Assembly (NCBI GenBank): GCA_030323885.1
Contig: CM059193.1
Coordinates: 96,650,852 to 96,714,851, forward strand
Reading direction: 5' to 3'
Origin: Branchipolynoe longqiensis
Taxonomy: Eukaryota; Annelida; Polychaeta; Phyllodocida; Polynoidae
Length of the DNA stretch: 64,000 nt
Positions 30,845 through 41,337 of the stretch are shown here, piece after piece. The notes beneath the pieces are model-generated. The model ran no database searches and was not told the origin of the DNA. It worked only from the letters and a program-made list of their open reading frames with translations. The position numbers were made by a program, and so were the translations under genes. Numbering within the stretch: position 1 is the first letter of the stretch; each line of letters starts with the position of its first letter.

Positions 30845-31142
30845 ACTGGATTGAGCGAGAATAAAGTACGGTCGCTGGAGTGGAGCGAGCAGCTCTGTAG
30901 TACCGGTTCGGTCGCACGATTAGGCGAGGTCCATTATAGGAGGTGTGGCGTGTGGGTTGAAGGGGAGAGTGTAAGGTTAGATGAAAAATCGTGAGAAGGG
31001 AGAGCAGGGCGGTGCCCATCGTGGGGGGTCCCGGGTTCGAACCCGAATTGGTGGGGGTGGAGGAGGCTTGCGCCTGGTAGCCCAGTGTCGCCATCTCATC
31101 CCCGCCCGTGAATTACCCATGTTAAATTTAACATGTACAATT
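30845..31142 (-). repeat. split direct repeat A1 of the intact YR element
   Basis: The 5' end of the element on the minus strand. Shares with A2 the G-rich head, the CGGGTTCGAACCCG hairpin (about 31031-31044) and the terminal palindrome. About 300 bp separate it from the gag start. Confidence 0.85.
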
Positions 31143-31429
31143 ATTGGGGTAGCAAGGTATTAGTATCTAAGTGTATGTCTATCTATGTATGAAATGTATG
31201 TATAAATATATATCTTAACTTGTATATTATGCATGTCATAGTTTAGGGTGCCATATGACCTATTTAATAAGAATCCACTTTTCACTTGCCAATACTAAGA
31301 CGATTTTGTCATTTATGTACCAATATACATATATCAGGAATGAATAAAGTATCGTCACAGAGGGTTCTTAGCATATAACAGCTATGTAAATATATATATA
31401 CATACAGATGACAGACAACCAATTATTGT
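31143..31429. other. AT-rich, no recognisable gene
   Basis: Spacer between the intact YR element and the TG-rich tract. Nothing recognised. Confidence 0.5.
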
Positions 31430-31790
31430 GCATTAGATAGTGCAGTAATGCCATGTATGTGTGTGGTGCATATGTGTGCCAGAGTGTGTGTGTACATGTG
31501 TGCATGCATCTGAATATGCATGTGCTTGTGGGTGTGTGTGTGCATTTATATGTGTGAGTGTGTGTGTTTGTGCATGCATGTGCACATGTGTGCACATGTG
31601 TGCACATGTCAATGTGCATGTGGTAGTTTGTGTGTGCATGCATGTATACATTAGTGTGTATGTGCACATGTATATAGACATGGGTATGTGTGAAAGTGCA
31701 TGTGTTAGTGTGTGGGTATTTATGTGTACATGTGTATGCATGTGAGTGTACATATATATTAGTGTGTGTGTGCATGCATGTGTGCATACT
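31430..31790 (+). repeat. TG/TGCA-rich alternating purine-pyrimidine tract
   Basis: About 360 bp of TGTG, TGCATG and CACATG runs. Alternating purine-pyrimidine of this kind can adopt Z-DNA. The open frames in it come from the repeat. Confidence 0.9.
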
Positions 31791-31852
31791 CTCGATCATT
31801 GTGCGGGTACAATATTTGGGTGTCTCGACCAGAAAAGTGTTGGGTGGCACTA

Positions 31853-32485
31853 TAATTGAAAACAGAACGAGACAGTAGTATAAAGTGGCAATTTTAATTC
31901 TTTCTACCTAAGCTTGTTACATTACTCTTTCATGATGAGATGACCTTAGATATTTCAAGGATTACAGGCACTTAACCCTATCGATACATCATATTAGTTG
32001 GGTGGGTGGGACAGCAAATCTGAGGGGCAGAAGTACGTCCTCTCGGTTTGAAAAGTCTGGTCGAAGTGAATATCTCCAGTGCCACGTCATCGGCTTTGCC
32101 TGGAAATCACTATAGGTGGCGTGTCAAAAAATCGAGCGGCAATTTTAGTTTCTAAAAGTGAATATAGATGTCGCCACCAGTCTGATTTTAATCTAACTGC
32201 GTAGTTCAAGAAGTATCATGTAGATGGCGCGTCGAATCAGCGGACAAAGTTATTGTTCCTAAGGAATAGAATATTAAGTCGGCGACCACCCCGCCATGGT
32301 GCCCTAATCTACTGAGATTCACAGTCTCGTTCATTCAATTACCCATGTTGCGCACATAATGGACAATTGAAAACAGAACGAGACAGTAGTATAAAGTGGC
32401 AATTTTAATTCTTTCTATCTTAGCTTGTTACATTACTCTTTCATGATGAGATGACCTTAGATATTTCAAGGATTACAGGCACTTA
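31853..32485 (-). repeat. B1-A2-B2 terminal block of the decayed YR element
   Basis: B2 31853-31977, A2 32018-32366, B1 32367-32485. The two B copies are nearly identical. A2 carries small insertions relative to A1. Confidence 0.8.
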
Positions 32486-32785
32486 ACCAAAAAATAGAGC
32501 AAGTGTCCTGGGAGCCGATGAAACCGACTGCCTTGGTACATAATCATGCACCGCGTCAGTGGTCCAATGACCCAAGTGTTTGATGTTGCTGATTGATGAT
32601 CGTTGCAGAGCACAGGCTTGTGCACCACCTCGTCTCAGACTATGCAGTGTCATTGCCGCTGAGGCCGGATGACCTGCCACAGACAGGGCCAGTCGTATGG
32701 TGTCAGGCAATGCGGTTGCACGTAGAGGTGATCCGTTGGTAGTCAGGAAGGCAGGGCCATCGGGGTGAAGTGGTGTCCTGGACAC
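32483..32785 (-). pseudogene. tyrosine recombinase C-terminal fragment
   Basis: Keeps H-S-L-R-R-G-G, L-G-H-W and the nucleophile context H-D-Y-V-P-R, and then stops. The N-terminal half and first catalytic Arg are lost. An acceptor-like CTTCTCTCCCCAG lies upstream, at about 33118-33130, as in the intact element. Confidence 0.8.
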
Positions 32786-33184
32786 ATAATCCTTCCACGC
32801 TTGACATGGACAGTAGGGTGATCCAGTTATCCCCGGAACGAGAAATGTCTCTTGGAGACGATGAGTTGTATTGTTTTTGATTACCGGACTCGGACATTGA
32901 TGCCCACTGCGGTTAGCCTCAAATCCTTGGCCCGAAGATAGTGGCCAGGGTCAGAGCTGCCAAATTTAGGAAAGGTTAGTCTGTCGGAGAAGTGTGCGAT
33001 GATAGTAGCTAGCACCAGTAGTATTCCCTTGCCTGGGCTGCCTTATTCCCCCAGGTCCCAATCGCCATCCCCGCCTTAATGGCATCAAGAAGCCGCTGAT
33101 GGTGATGTTGTGAGTAACCTGGGGAGAGAAGGCAACAAATTTAAATATCGATCCCAGCTTACAGGTTAGGGGTCAAAGCATTGT

Positions 33185-33540
33185 CATGTGTCACAATCAC
33201 CGATTCCAGGCCGGCCTCAGCAATAAGTCTCTGGCTAGACTCCTTGCACGCAAGTCGAAACACCTACGACTTAGAGCATCAGGAGAATCATGTCCTTTCC
33301 TGGTTTGTGTCGGACAAGAATGTTGGTACTCCTTCGTGCGGCAAACAGCCAGATCTCCCGGGTAAAGGCACAGATGACAGGGTTGCAACCTGCCCCGGAA
33401 CTGAGCACTTGCTGTGAGGTTGCATTGTCTGTGTTTATTGCGATGGTGTAATTGTGCGCTTGATGTGGAGAGAGATGTTTGAGGGCGACAACCAGATTTA
33501 TCGCCTCGAGCTGTGGTTTTTTGAGATGGTCTCCAGACAA
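33185..33540 (-). pseudogene. RNase H fragment of the decayed YR element
   Basis: Reads L-E-A-I-N-L-V-V-A-L-K and N-T-D-N-A-T-S-Q, then I-L-V-R-H-K-P-G-K-D and, after a frame change near 33275-33290, S-P-D-A-L-S-R-R. These are the later acidic blocks of RNase H as in 26729-28978. The RT is absent. Confidence 0.75.
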
Positions 33541-35207
33541 ATTCAGCTTTCGTGTAGGATGTCGCTATACTCGTGACTCTAGAGTGGCTATGTATACTTA
33601 AGCCTGTGTCACTTGTTCTGCGAGTACATCAACAGTGTACGGGGAGCCGTTTCCATGCAGGGTCATTAGAAATTTGTATGTGATTCTTATCACGCATTGT
33701 AGGCCTTTTCGTCGCAGATTGTGATTTGTTAGCTTCTGACATGGTCTGCAAACAAATTTGTGTAGGAAGTTGCCATACTCGTGACTTCAGTGTGGCTATG
33801 TATACTTAAGCCTGGGTCACTTGTTCTACGAGTGCATCAACAGCGTACGGGGACCGGTTATTTCAATGCAATGTCATTATAATGTGGGTTGTCAGCTTTT
33901 GTCTATCAAGCAATGCCCAAGTGCGCCATGATGATAAGGCTCGGCACCCTATTAAGCTTATGAGATAAAAGAATGCAGAGCCCTTGGTGAATTGACATCT
34001 TAGAATGTGATTGAAGAATGCTTTGCGGTTTCATGTCATTACTCAAATCATATGCACTGCCCGACCTCCAGGTCGTGGTGATGTCAGCACTCCCTGAGAC
34101 TTTGCGTCTGCGACAATGTCTAGACGGTCGCCACCACAGCAGCCAGACAAGATCTGGGTGTAGTTTGCATGCACTCTGTGTACTGATAACTTTTGTCTGG
34201 CCAAGTGCGAGATCTGGGTCAGCATCTGGTTCATGGCGCTTATGTACAGGTCAGTGTAATTAACAGGGTGGTGGGTGAAAAAAGGTCTCTGGAATATGTA
34301 TGGTGCAATAGTTGTTACATTGTTGCATTGTGGAAATCGACATGGTTGTTATTTTCCGATTACCTTCGTTTTTTTACCCAAGTTTAATGTGGGTCACCAT
34401 TCCAATACAATCAAAGCTGTCGGTTGCATGTGAGGTTCGCTGATGTCAGCATTGAGAATTATAATGTAGAGTGTTAGCTTTTGTTACCTGACTTAGTGTA
34501 TTTTTGGTTCTTGATGTTGGTCACCATTTCTGTAATGTCAGCACTGGCGGTTGTATATGCAGTTTCCGTCAAGCATGCTGTCATGGCCGTCTCGCCATGG
34601 CGTGATGTCAGGACTCTGGCGGTGCGGGGTAGCGGACCTCGATTTTTTCGTTCCGCATTTTTGTGCGGTTCGTCGATACATGCATTAATACCAGGTTTGA
34701 TATCATCAATGAGGTTTTTTACTGCAGCCAGAGCCACGGTTAATCCTACATCAGCAGGCTTCTTTATCGCGTCGATTTGGCGACCGCCTGCGTAGCGATC
34801 CGTCGAGCATGCTGTCATGGCCGCCTCCATGTGTCATGACGTCAGCACTCCAGCGGCGAAGCGCAACGGAGCCGGATTTCCGTCACTCTGCGTTTTCCTG
34901 CAGTTCATGAATATATGCATTAATGCCAAGGTTGACCTCAGCGATGTGGTTCTTTATTGTAGCCAGAGCCACGATTAATCCTACGTCCACAGGGTTCTTT
35001 ATCGCGTCCACTTTTTGGTGATAGTAGGTTTCAGCCGATTGTACCGTGGAGGAGCGATGGTTTGTGGGTTTAAACAATCGCCTTCGTAGCGATCCGTCGA
35101 GCATGCTGTCATGGCCGCCTCCAAGTGGCATGATATTAGCACGCCACTGACTTCGACCTCATGTTCTTGTTTTCTTTCAACTTCCATGCTCGCTCCAGTT
35201 ATAGTCC
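33541..35207. repeat. non-coding interior with local tandem duplications
   Basis: A unit of about 207 bp (starting ATACTCGTGACT, containing GTATACTTAAGCCTG) occurs at about 33568 and 33775. A unit of about 290 bp (marked by GAGCATGCTGTCATGGCCG) occurs at about 34575, 34805 and 35098. No coding signal. Probably expanded remnant of the element's deleted centre. Confidence 0.65.
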
Positions 35208-35541
35208 AAATCTGGGCGGCAGAAGTACGTCCTCTCGGTTTGAAAAGTCTGGTCGAAGTGAATATCTCCAGTGTCACGTCATCGGCTTTGCCTGGAAATC
35301 ACTATAGGTGGTGTGTCAATCGGCGGCCATTTTAGTTCTAAAAGTGAATATAGATGTCGCCACCAGTCTGATTTTAATCTAACTGCGTAGTTCAAGAAGT
35401 ATCATGTAGATGGCGCGTCGATCAGCGGCCAAAGTTATTAGTTCTAAGAATAGAATATAGTCGGCGCCATGGTGCCCTAATCTACTGAGATTCACAGTCT
35501 CGTTCATTCAATTACCCATGTTGCGCACATCATGGACAATG
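35208..35541 (-). repeat. split direct repeat A1 of the decayed YR element
   Basis: Copy of 32018-32366; marks the 5' end of this element on the minus strand. Confidence 0.8.
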
Positions 35542-35634
35542 TTAATGTACTCAAATGGGCTGTAAATTATTCATAATTATTATGATCAAATATCACAAGT
35601 CATAAGTCTTGGTGGGATATCAAATCATGGGGCT

Positions 35635-35730
35635 GGCAGCCTGTTCTGCCAGAACAATCACGTCACCATGAGTGCCCACTGTCAGAAGTCGGTACCCATC
35701 CTGATATGACCTTAGATGTTGCCAGGATGT
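35635..35730 (-). repeat. dispersed repeat shared with the Ig-gene introns
   Basis: The stretch containing ACATCTAAGGTCATATCAGG (minus strand) recurs on the plus strand at about 45648-45710 and 56203-56265. Non-coding, short and probably SINE- or MITE-derived. Confidence 0.7.
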
Positions 35731-35967
35731 AGAACGTCTAAAACAACCCGCCAACCTATCTCAACCCACTTCTACCTAACTATGTTGCACATATTGTGTG
35801 TTTATGCTGCTAGCCCGACACAGATTAAAAAAAGGAATTTAAGAATCTGAGGTGGGTGATTTTTCAGGCACGAGCAGTGATGATCACCAATGAATAATAG
35901 AAATGTTGGCCTCATCAATAAATACATTTCCAAACAATGCAATGTACAAATATAATTCAGAACTTAC

Positions 35968-36631
35968 CAGTGCATCAATTTCTAAATGGACAACCATGGT
36001 GACAACACTACAGGTCACAGTATTACATGTAGCAATCTGCCAATGACGCTGAAGGACTTGGTTGTTGTCAAACACAACAATGCTGTCACCATTAGTGTCC
36101 TCCATATCGGTGTTTGTTTTATCACAGTTTGTTTCCAATGCTCTCCTGATTCTATGATATCCTCCATGGGGTGCTTGTCCAGTTAACAACTCTACAGCAC
36201 TCCTGCTTCTACTCAAGGCATAACAAATAAGGATCTCACGGAAATGAAGTGGGAGGATGGCTACAGTGGTTGTTAGTGCCATACACAGCTCTTTAGCTTT
36301 ACAAAGCTTATAGTCACTGTATGCAGAATATTCACACAACCCTTCCAACAACTTTAATAAAACCAGGTTCTCTGGGTTAACATGTTCCATGGACTGGCTT
36401 AGAGTGGTGAATGCATGCCCATCTGGACACTTGGTTAATTCTAGGGTATCTGTTCTTATCTGCTCACGTTCAGCACAGGTTAATTCAAATGCCAACTTGG
36501 CACGCAGCTTTGGTGACATGGACAGGACAGCCTGACAACAATTAGCCATTAAGACATATACACCGCCCTCATCTTCCTCCACATCGTGCCTATCATTTTC
36601 CAAATGAATGCCATCAGGAATTTGAGTCCCC
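35968..36631 (-). CDS. uncharacterised multicopy animal protein, N-terminal exon
   Basis: Open frame ending at an excellent donor, CTG|GTAAGTT. Blocks: C-Q-A-V-L at about 36545, R-A-K-L-A-F-E-L-T-C-A-E-R near 36490, L-L-T-G-Q-A-P-H-G-G-Y-H-R-I-R near 36170 and V-V-F-D-N-N-Q-V near 36060. This pattern is, from memory, the N-terminal half of the same family as 23097-24374. Function unknown. No ATG is seen at the start; the frame is open from about 36631, where an AG acceptor may lie. The next exon, 11.6 kb away at 24374, is separated by two retrotransposons. The exon itself has no defect. Confidence 0.55.
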
Positions 36632-36834
36632 CACTGTTATTCACAGCATGTCACCATTGTTATTTCCGGCCGCCATGGCCATTATTCCTGGCACCAACTA
36701 CAATGATTGTCTCCACTCACAAATAACAATCAATATCATTCACGGAACCATGATGAAATTATACACACCAATATTTTATGCATAATTTGTTTGGTGCTGA
36801 ATTGCCAACAAAAGCCATATATATTTATATATAA

Positions 36835-37190
36835 GACTTCCCTACGAATGACAAAGAGACCAGCAGATTGGGTTGGATCGTTTATTCGACTCCGGGCTGA
36901 GCGATAAATGCCCTACCTAATTTCATAAGCAAAAAACAGGAGGCAAGTGACGATTTGAACCGCCTCGAGAGCAACAGCCGGGGCCAAAGGACGAGGCCAG
37001 GGCCGGACGACGGCGATTGGCTAATATTTAACTCGAGCCAAATCGAATAAATAAATAATATAATTCTCCGAGCGCTTATATGTATATAATAGATTATATA
37101 TAATATAGGACTTCCCAACGAATGACAAAGAGACCAGCAGATTGGGTTGAATCATTTATACGACTCCGGGCTGAGCGATAAATGCCAAAG
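36835..37190 (-). repeat. B2-A2-B1 terminal block of the 36.8-42.3 kb YR element
   Basis: B2 36835-36912, A2 36925-37107, B1 37108-37190. The two B copies differ at only a handful of bases, implying a fairly recent insertion despite the ORF lesions. Confidence 0.8.
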
Positions 37191-37218
37191 GAAGCCGAAG
37201 GATACCACCCAAACCAAT

Positions 37219-38128
37219 CAAGCTGTCTCAGAGCACAAGGTGGCTGTGACCCTCCTGTCATCCATAATCCGGACAGATAAGGGGGTTTTTAGATATGCGT
37301 AGACTGTCTCAGAGGCCCAATCCCCATGCACTTTGATCTCTTTCACAGTGGCCCACATAAGGATAAGAAGGTGCAGCCACCCCGACGCAAGGAATGTGAA
37401 GATAAATCCTCCACATCCATACCGGCCCTCGAAGCAAAAGTCTTTAGCGTTTGTTGGTAAATTGCATAAGTCATAGGTGTCGAACCCCCCTCCCCATCAG
37501 GCAGCCTGAATGCTTCCTCTAAGGGTCCAGCGGGAAGCTGAGTGAAATGCTGTTCGACCCAATGCACAGCGCACATCCCCGGGTCCGGACAGCGAGCAAC
37601 GGGGACCTCCAGTACTCTCTCAGCATACTGGATGGTCTTACTTTTCCTAATAGTTATGACCATACCCCAGTCAAAGATTTTAAAATCCCGCCTCTGAAGA
37701 GTCGAGTCTGACAGGGTCACTTGAGCCTTCCTCAGAAGGGCTCTAAAGGAAACCAGAATTGCCGCTCTCCAAGCTGTATGGCCCGGGGAGGAGCACAGCA
37801 TAGCAAATATCCTTCTCATCATTGATGGCAGCAGGGGTCTAGCCCGGTGTGGGGCATCCCCCTTGACCCGCTTAATCCCTCTAAGGGTTGAGGATATAAT
37901 AAAACTGTTACAGTCAATTGACCTATCGCCATTCTGTTTTAGAAAATAATTTAAACCACTCAGGTAATTCTTGATTGAGCCACACTTCATAGTGTGGGCG
38001 AGCCAAGTTGCGTAAAAGGCGACCTGCTCATCTGAACATGGAGCAGGAGCGCGATCAGAACTGAAGGTGTCTACAAAGTCCAGGTATCTCTTCACTTGAA
38101 CACCCCTTGATGTTAGCGAATTCGGCAC
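37219..38128 (-). pseudogene. tyrosine recombinase, one frameshift
   Basis: Open for 261 residues from 38128: core-binding domain (S-D-E-Q-V-A-F-Y-A-T-W-L-A at 32-44), catalytic Arg129 (S-F-R-A-L-L-R-K) and H-S-L-R-R-G-G at about 247-253. A one-base frame change near 37345-37355 then separates it from the end, which is readable in the next frame (H-G-D-W at about 37315 and the nucleophile block Y-A-Y-L near 37275). Apart from that single base everything needed is present. Either a recent mutation or an assembly error. Confidence 0.75.
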
Positions 38129-38156
38129 GTAGAAATGGTCCTGATAACCCTTTTGC

Positions 38157-38513
38157 TCACTTCTCAGCTGAGCTATCTCTGTAAGAAAGTAGAGTGCAAC
38201 ACAGTTTAGCCCTACAGCAAAGCACGCCCTTAGGGTCAGCGTTCAAAATTCTCGTGTTACTAGCACTGTCGTCAAGGCGGCTTAGAGAGTCACAGATGAC
38301 ATTATCCCCACTACAAATATAAACAGAGTTAAACTCAAAATTCCTCTCAATGGCCATCCAAAACAACCTCCTGAGATAGTACATGATTCCCGTCGATCTA
38401 GATCTGCCTGTGCTCAGAGCGGCCCGCACGACAGCACTATCCATAACCATAACAACAGTTGCATCCGACCATTTATGCGACCACCTCTCACAGGCTGCGT
38501 ATACCGCCGCCAT
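38157..38513 (-). pseudogene. RNase H fragment of the same element
   Basis: Reads A-V-Y-A-A-C-E near the start, V-M-D-S-A-V-V near residue 23 and D-S-L-S-R-L near residue 75: acidic blocks of a retroelement RNase H. It is separated from the RT frame by a frame change near 38520. Confidence 0.65.
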
Positions 38514-38524
38514 CTCCTGAATGT

Positions 38525-39375
38525 TTATATGAGCTGAAGCAACGTGGCCCTCAGGGCTCGAGTGGTGGTGACCAAAACATAGCCCGCCAACAATCTATCA
38601 TCAGCTTCGACAAAGGAGCCGACTAACCAGTCGTTACCATGGAGAGCGGCGAGGCCCCATCCCGATGCATCACTGTAAGAAGAGATCAGGGGGGCAAACT
38701 GGCCAAGGATCTTGGCCTTATCGTTAAAGTGGCCAGAGAATGTGATCCACCATTCCAGGTCTTCACGGACGCCCTTGGTCAGCCTAACCCTATGGTGGCC
38801 CTCCCTGAGTTTTGTGGACATATCAAATATCCTTGTAGTAAAGGTTTGCCTGCCCCTGATCACCTTTGCACAGTGGGCTAGGATTCCACCGACCTGTTCC
38901 AGCTCCTTCTTCGAAGCTTTCCTCCGATCACTCATTGTCTCGAGTATCCGTCTCATCTTGTCTAATTTATCTATCGGGAGGGTGATTTCTAATTTGTCGG
39001 AATCAATTATCATCCCTAGGAAACGCAGTAGCTCCCTCCCTCAGAGCACATCTGACAATGAAATCTGAAATTTTGGAAAATATATATGGACTGGAGGATA
39101 GGCCCATGCTGAGTCTGTTGTCTAGGTAATAGGCTCCATCATCAGCAAGCGCCCTAGCAATGGCAAGACCCTGACGAGGGCGGTCACATGGGTGGATGGA
39201 GACAGCTCTGTAAGTGTCTTTAATGTCTATTGTAGATAGAAAATCTCCTTTCTCCATGCAGTCTGTGACAGTATCGATGGTTTTGTAGCTAAAAGTAGTG
39301 GCTATGCCTCGTGTGAACTGGTTTACAGAGTTGCCCTTTGGTTTACTACAATCAACGACGGTTCTACCGCCGCCA
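38525..39375 (-). pseudogene. reverse transcriptase of the same element, active site deleted
   Basis: N-terminal blocks D-C-S-K-P-K-G-N-S-V-N (near 39345) and D-I-K-D-T-Y-R-A-V (near 39210) are present, then M-G-L-S-S-S-P-Y-I-F-S-K-I. The next block expected to carry Y-L-D-D-F is missing. The sequence jumps near 39015 to F-L-G-M-I-I-D, the block after the active site. The thumb and the first RNase H acidic residue (S-Y-S-D-A-S-G-W near 38672) follow. This is an internal deletion of roughly 50 codons. Confidence 0.75.
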
Positions 39376-40278
39376 TCGTCCTTCGATGCCTACCCTGGAT
39401 ATGTTCCCAGCAGCCAGCTCTCCCTGAAACTTCTCATAAATGATATCATGCTCCCACTTGTTCCTAGCCTTCCTCTCCCTGGTGTTATAGGTTATATCAC
39501 AATCCTCATTCATAACCCTGAAGCCATAGACAGCTCCTAACAATAGAAAAATAGCATCAGGATCATTATCTCCTCTAAAGAACAGCTCCACTACAAATCT
39601 ACAAGGCTTAGGCTGGGAGAGGTTCCCTGCAATAAAGTGGGTACAATCACAATTGCCATGAAAACATGATTCATATACTTTAAAATTGAACTTATCCCCA
39701 CCTATCGACTCGGATAAAGATACAATTATGTGATCTCCCACATCAAAAATGTGCAATCGGCCCTCACCATCCTTTATATCAACAGTACCCCAAATGCTAC
39801 ATGTCTCAACGCCTCCCTCCTGCACATTGGAAGAAACACTCAGATTAGCATTGGTATCAGTGTGCACAGAATGTTTGCCGTTCCTCTCAACATGAATGTC
39901 CAGGCCACCACCGTCTCCATTGTCAGTCATGTCACCCATGTTCCCACCAAAGTCCACAAGTGTCTCTCCGTCATGAACTGTGTTGCTGCTCTCAGCCATA
40001 ATGTCGGTTGGTGTATCACTGTCATTCCGTGTGTTGCTGCTCCTGCTCATGCTGTGAACAAGGCCCCGGCTAGTCACGGGGGCCGAGTACTCCCTATTGT
40101 TGCTAGCCACAAGCTGGCTAGCACCCACTTCAGCAACCTCCCTGTTGACAGTCTCCCTGTCAACCAAGTCCCTGTCCAACACACCTGCCTTGGGCCACTG
40201 AGTCAGCTGGGCACTAGTTTGCCCACTGACCCACTTACCTGCATGATATGCGAATAAGGGTTCATGCTCCGCTACCAC
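39364..40278 (-). pseudogene. linker / N-terminal region of the pol frame
   Basis: 304-residue open frame. Low-complexity first half (Ser/Thr/Asn/Asp-rich). The second half has W-G-T-V-D-I-K-D, C-R-F-V-V-E-L-F-F-R-G and L-G-A-V-Y-G-F, which in this element class precede the RT. It ends where the RT frame starts, one frame off at about 39365-39370. No enzymatic motif of its own. Confidence 0.5.
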
Positions 40279-40320
40279 AGAACTTGCCTCGAACCGGTCG
40301 GTGAGATCTTCATGTCCCAG

Positions 40321-41337
40321 TCACTCTTTGCACTTGTAGCGATTGTGGCCCTTCCCACCACACTTAGAGCAGGTGTGTTTAAAGCGACACAAGTCCTCTG
40401 TGCGGTCGTATCTGCCATCAGAGTTCCAGGCGTAGCGGGAGCAATTCCCAGGTCCGGGTGGCGCCTTCCTTCCTGATGTCGCTGAACCGTTGCTCGTCTT
40501 CTTCTGCCTGCGGTTTTGGTTGCTGTAATGGGACATGCTCTCACTCTGGTACTTGGACGAGAAGGCAGCAAATCCAATTGTCTCCGCTAGCTTCCGTATC
40601 TCCAAATCGTACTCGACATGTGCAATGTCTTTATAATGGTCGTTCCTCGCACAATTTGTGATAAACTTTAGATGCTGCAAGAAAGCTTTGTAGTCTTGTA
40701 CGGACAGGTCCACTATTGTGAGGCACCAGGAAGCACTAGCATTAATTAGCTCATAGGCATTGAGCTTCCTAATATCCTTTCCCCCCAGAGTATGTTTTTT
40801 CAGAGCCCACTTACTCCGTCTATGTTGGGAAGCACTGCTGTCGCTCCGCGAGCGTGTTGTTCGTCGTCCTCATCCGGCTTCCCTGGATCTTCTCCGTGAC
40901 CGGCCGTAGGAAGAGTGGCCTTCGTCTTCTCTATCCTTTGTCTTCCACTCTGGCTGTGCCTCCTCGGGAATCACGTGAATGTCAGTTCTGTGGGTGGACT
41001 TCTCCGTCATGTCGTCCTCTTTTTCTGGCTCATCCCTAGTCCGTGGACGACCGGACCTCCTTCTGTCCCTCTCTGCCTGCAAGTCACTCAAACGGTCATG
41101 GAGGTCCTGTAGCCGTAACTCTGCCTCAATTTTTGCGATCGCCGCTCTTGCTTCATCCTCCTTTTCCTCTATCGATAACTCCGCCATTGCAGTCGTCATC
41201 TGGGCCGAGTTGTCTTTAGATTTAATCGAGGCCATACTTCTTGTGCGGACCGTCGTCCATTCCTGGTGGTCACAGCAAGTCGCAGCGTCGTCCTTCTTGT
41301 GGTTGAAACCGCAGTCACTACAGTATGGCAGCGGCAT
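40321..41337 (-). pseudogene. gag-like protein with N-terminal finger, coiled coil and zinc knuckle
   Basis: Starts M-P-L-P-Y-C-S-D-C-G ... C-C-D-H (finger, 1-24). An acidic/basic coiled coil follows at about 52-90 (E-E-K-E-D-E-A-R-A-A-I). An in-frame TGA at 40870-40872 (probable CGA origin) interrupts an Arg/Ser stretch. The same frame then continues with S-K-W-A-L-K-K-H-T, a helical block with Y-K-A-F-L-Q-H-L-K-F-I and a C-terminal knuckle C-S-K-C-G-G-K-G-H-N-R-Y-K-C at 40321-40365. Homologous gag fragments are at 6044-6718 and 20660-21333. A single stop is the only lesion. Confidence 0.75.

Larger units (their letters stand above)
24840..31142 (-). mobile_element. intact Ngaro-type YR retrotransposon with split direct repeats
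   Basis: Element order on the minus strand is A1 (31142-30845), gag, RT-RNase H, recombinase, B1 (25757-25456), A2 (25455-25200), B2 (25165-24840). A1 pairs with A2 and B1 with B2; that is the split-direct-repeat layout of Ngaro/PAT-like elements. All three proteins are open and keep catalytic residues, so this copy was active recently or still is. Both A copies end in a CATGTTAAATTTAACATG palindrome. The ends are not flanked by an obvious target duplication, as expected for recombinase-mediated integration. Confidence 0.85.
31853..35541 (-). mobile_element. decayed YR retrotransposon with split direct repeats
   Basis: Minus-strand order: A1 (35541-35208), interior, B1 (32485-32367), A2 (32366-32018), B2 (31977-31853). 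B1 and B2 share ATTGAAAACAGAACGAGACA onward. A1 and A2 share GGCAGAAGTACGTCCTCTCG onward, to CAATTACCCATGTT and a short ATGT-TGCGC-ACAT hairpin. Only RNase H and recombinase fragments remain inside, so it is non-autonomous. Its recombinase tail matches that at 14936-15031, so the two are one family. Confidence 0.8.

Noticed and set aside
31368..31850. His/Thr-rich open frames on both strands
   Set aside because: They are translations of the TG/TGCA simple-sequence tract.
31853..35541. LTR retrotransposon with 330-bp LTRs (A1/A2)
   Set aside because: The second repeat pair (B1/B2) brackets A2, and the recombinase is of the tyrosine type, so the split-direct-repeat layout explains it better. 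No TG...CA ends or primer-binding site were seen.
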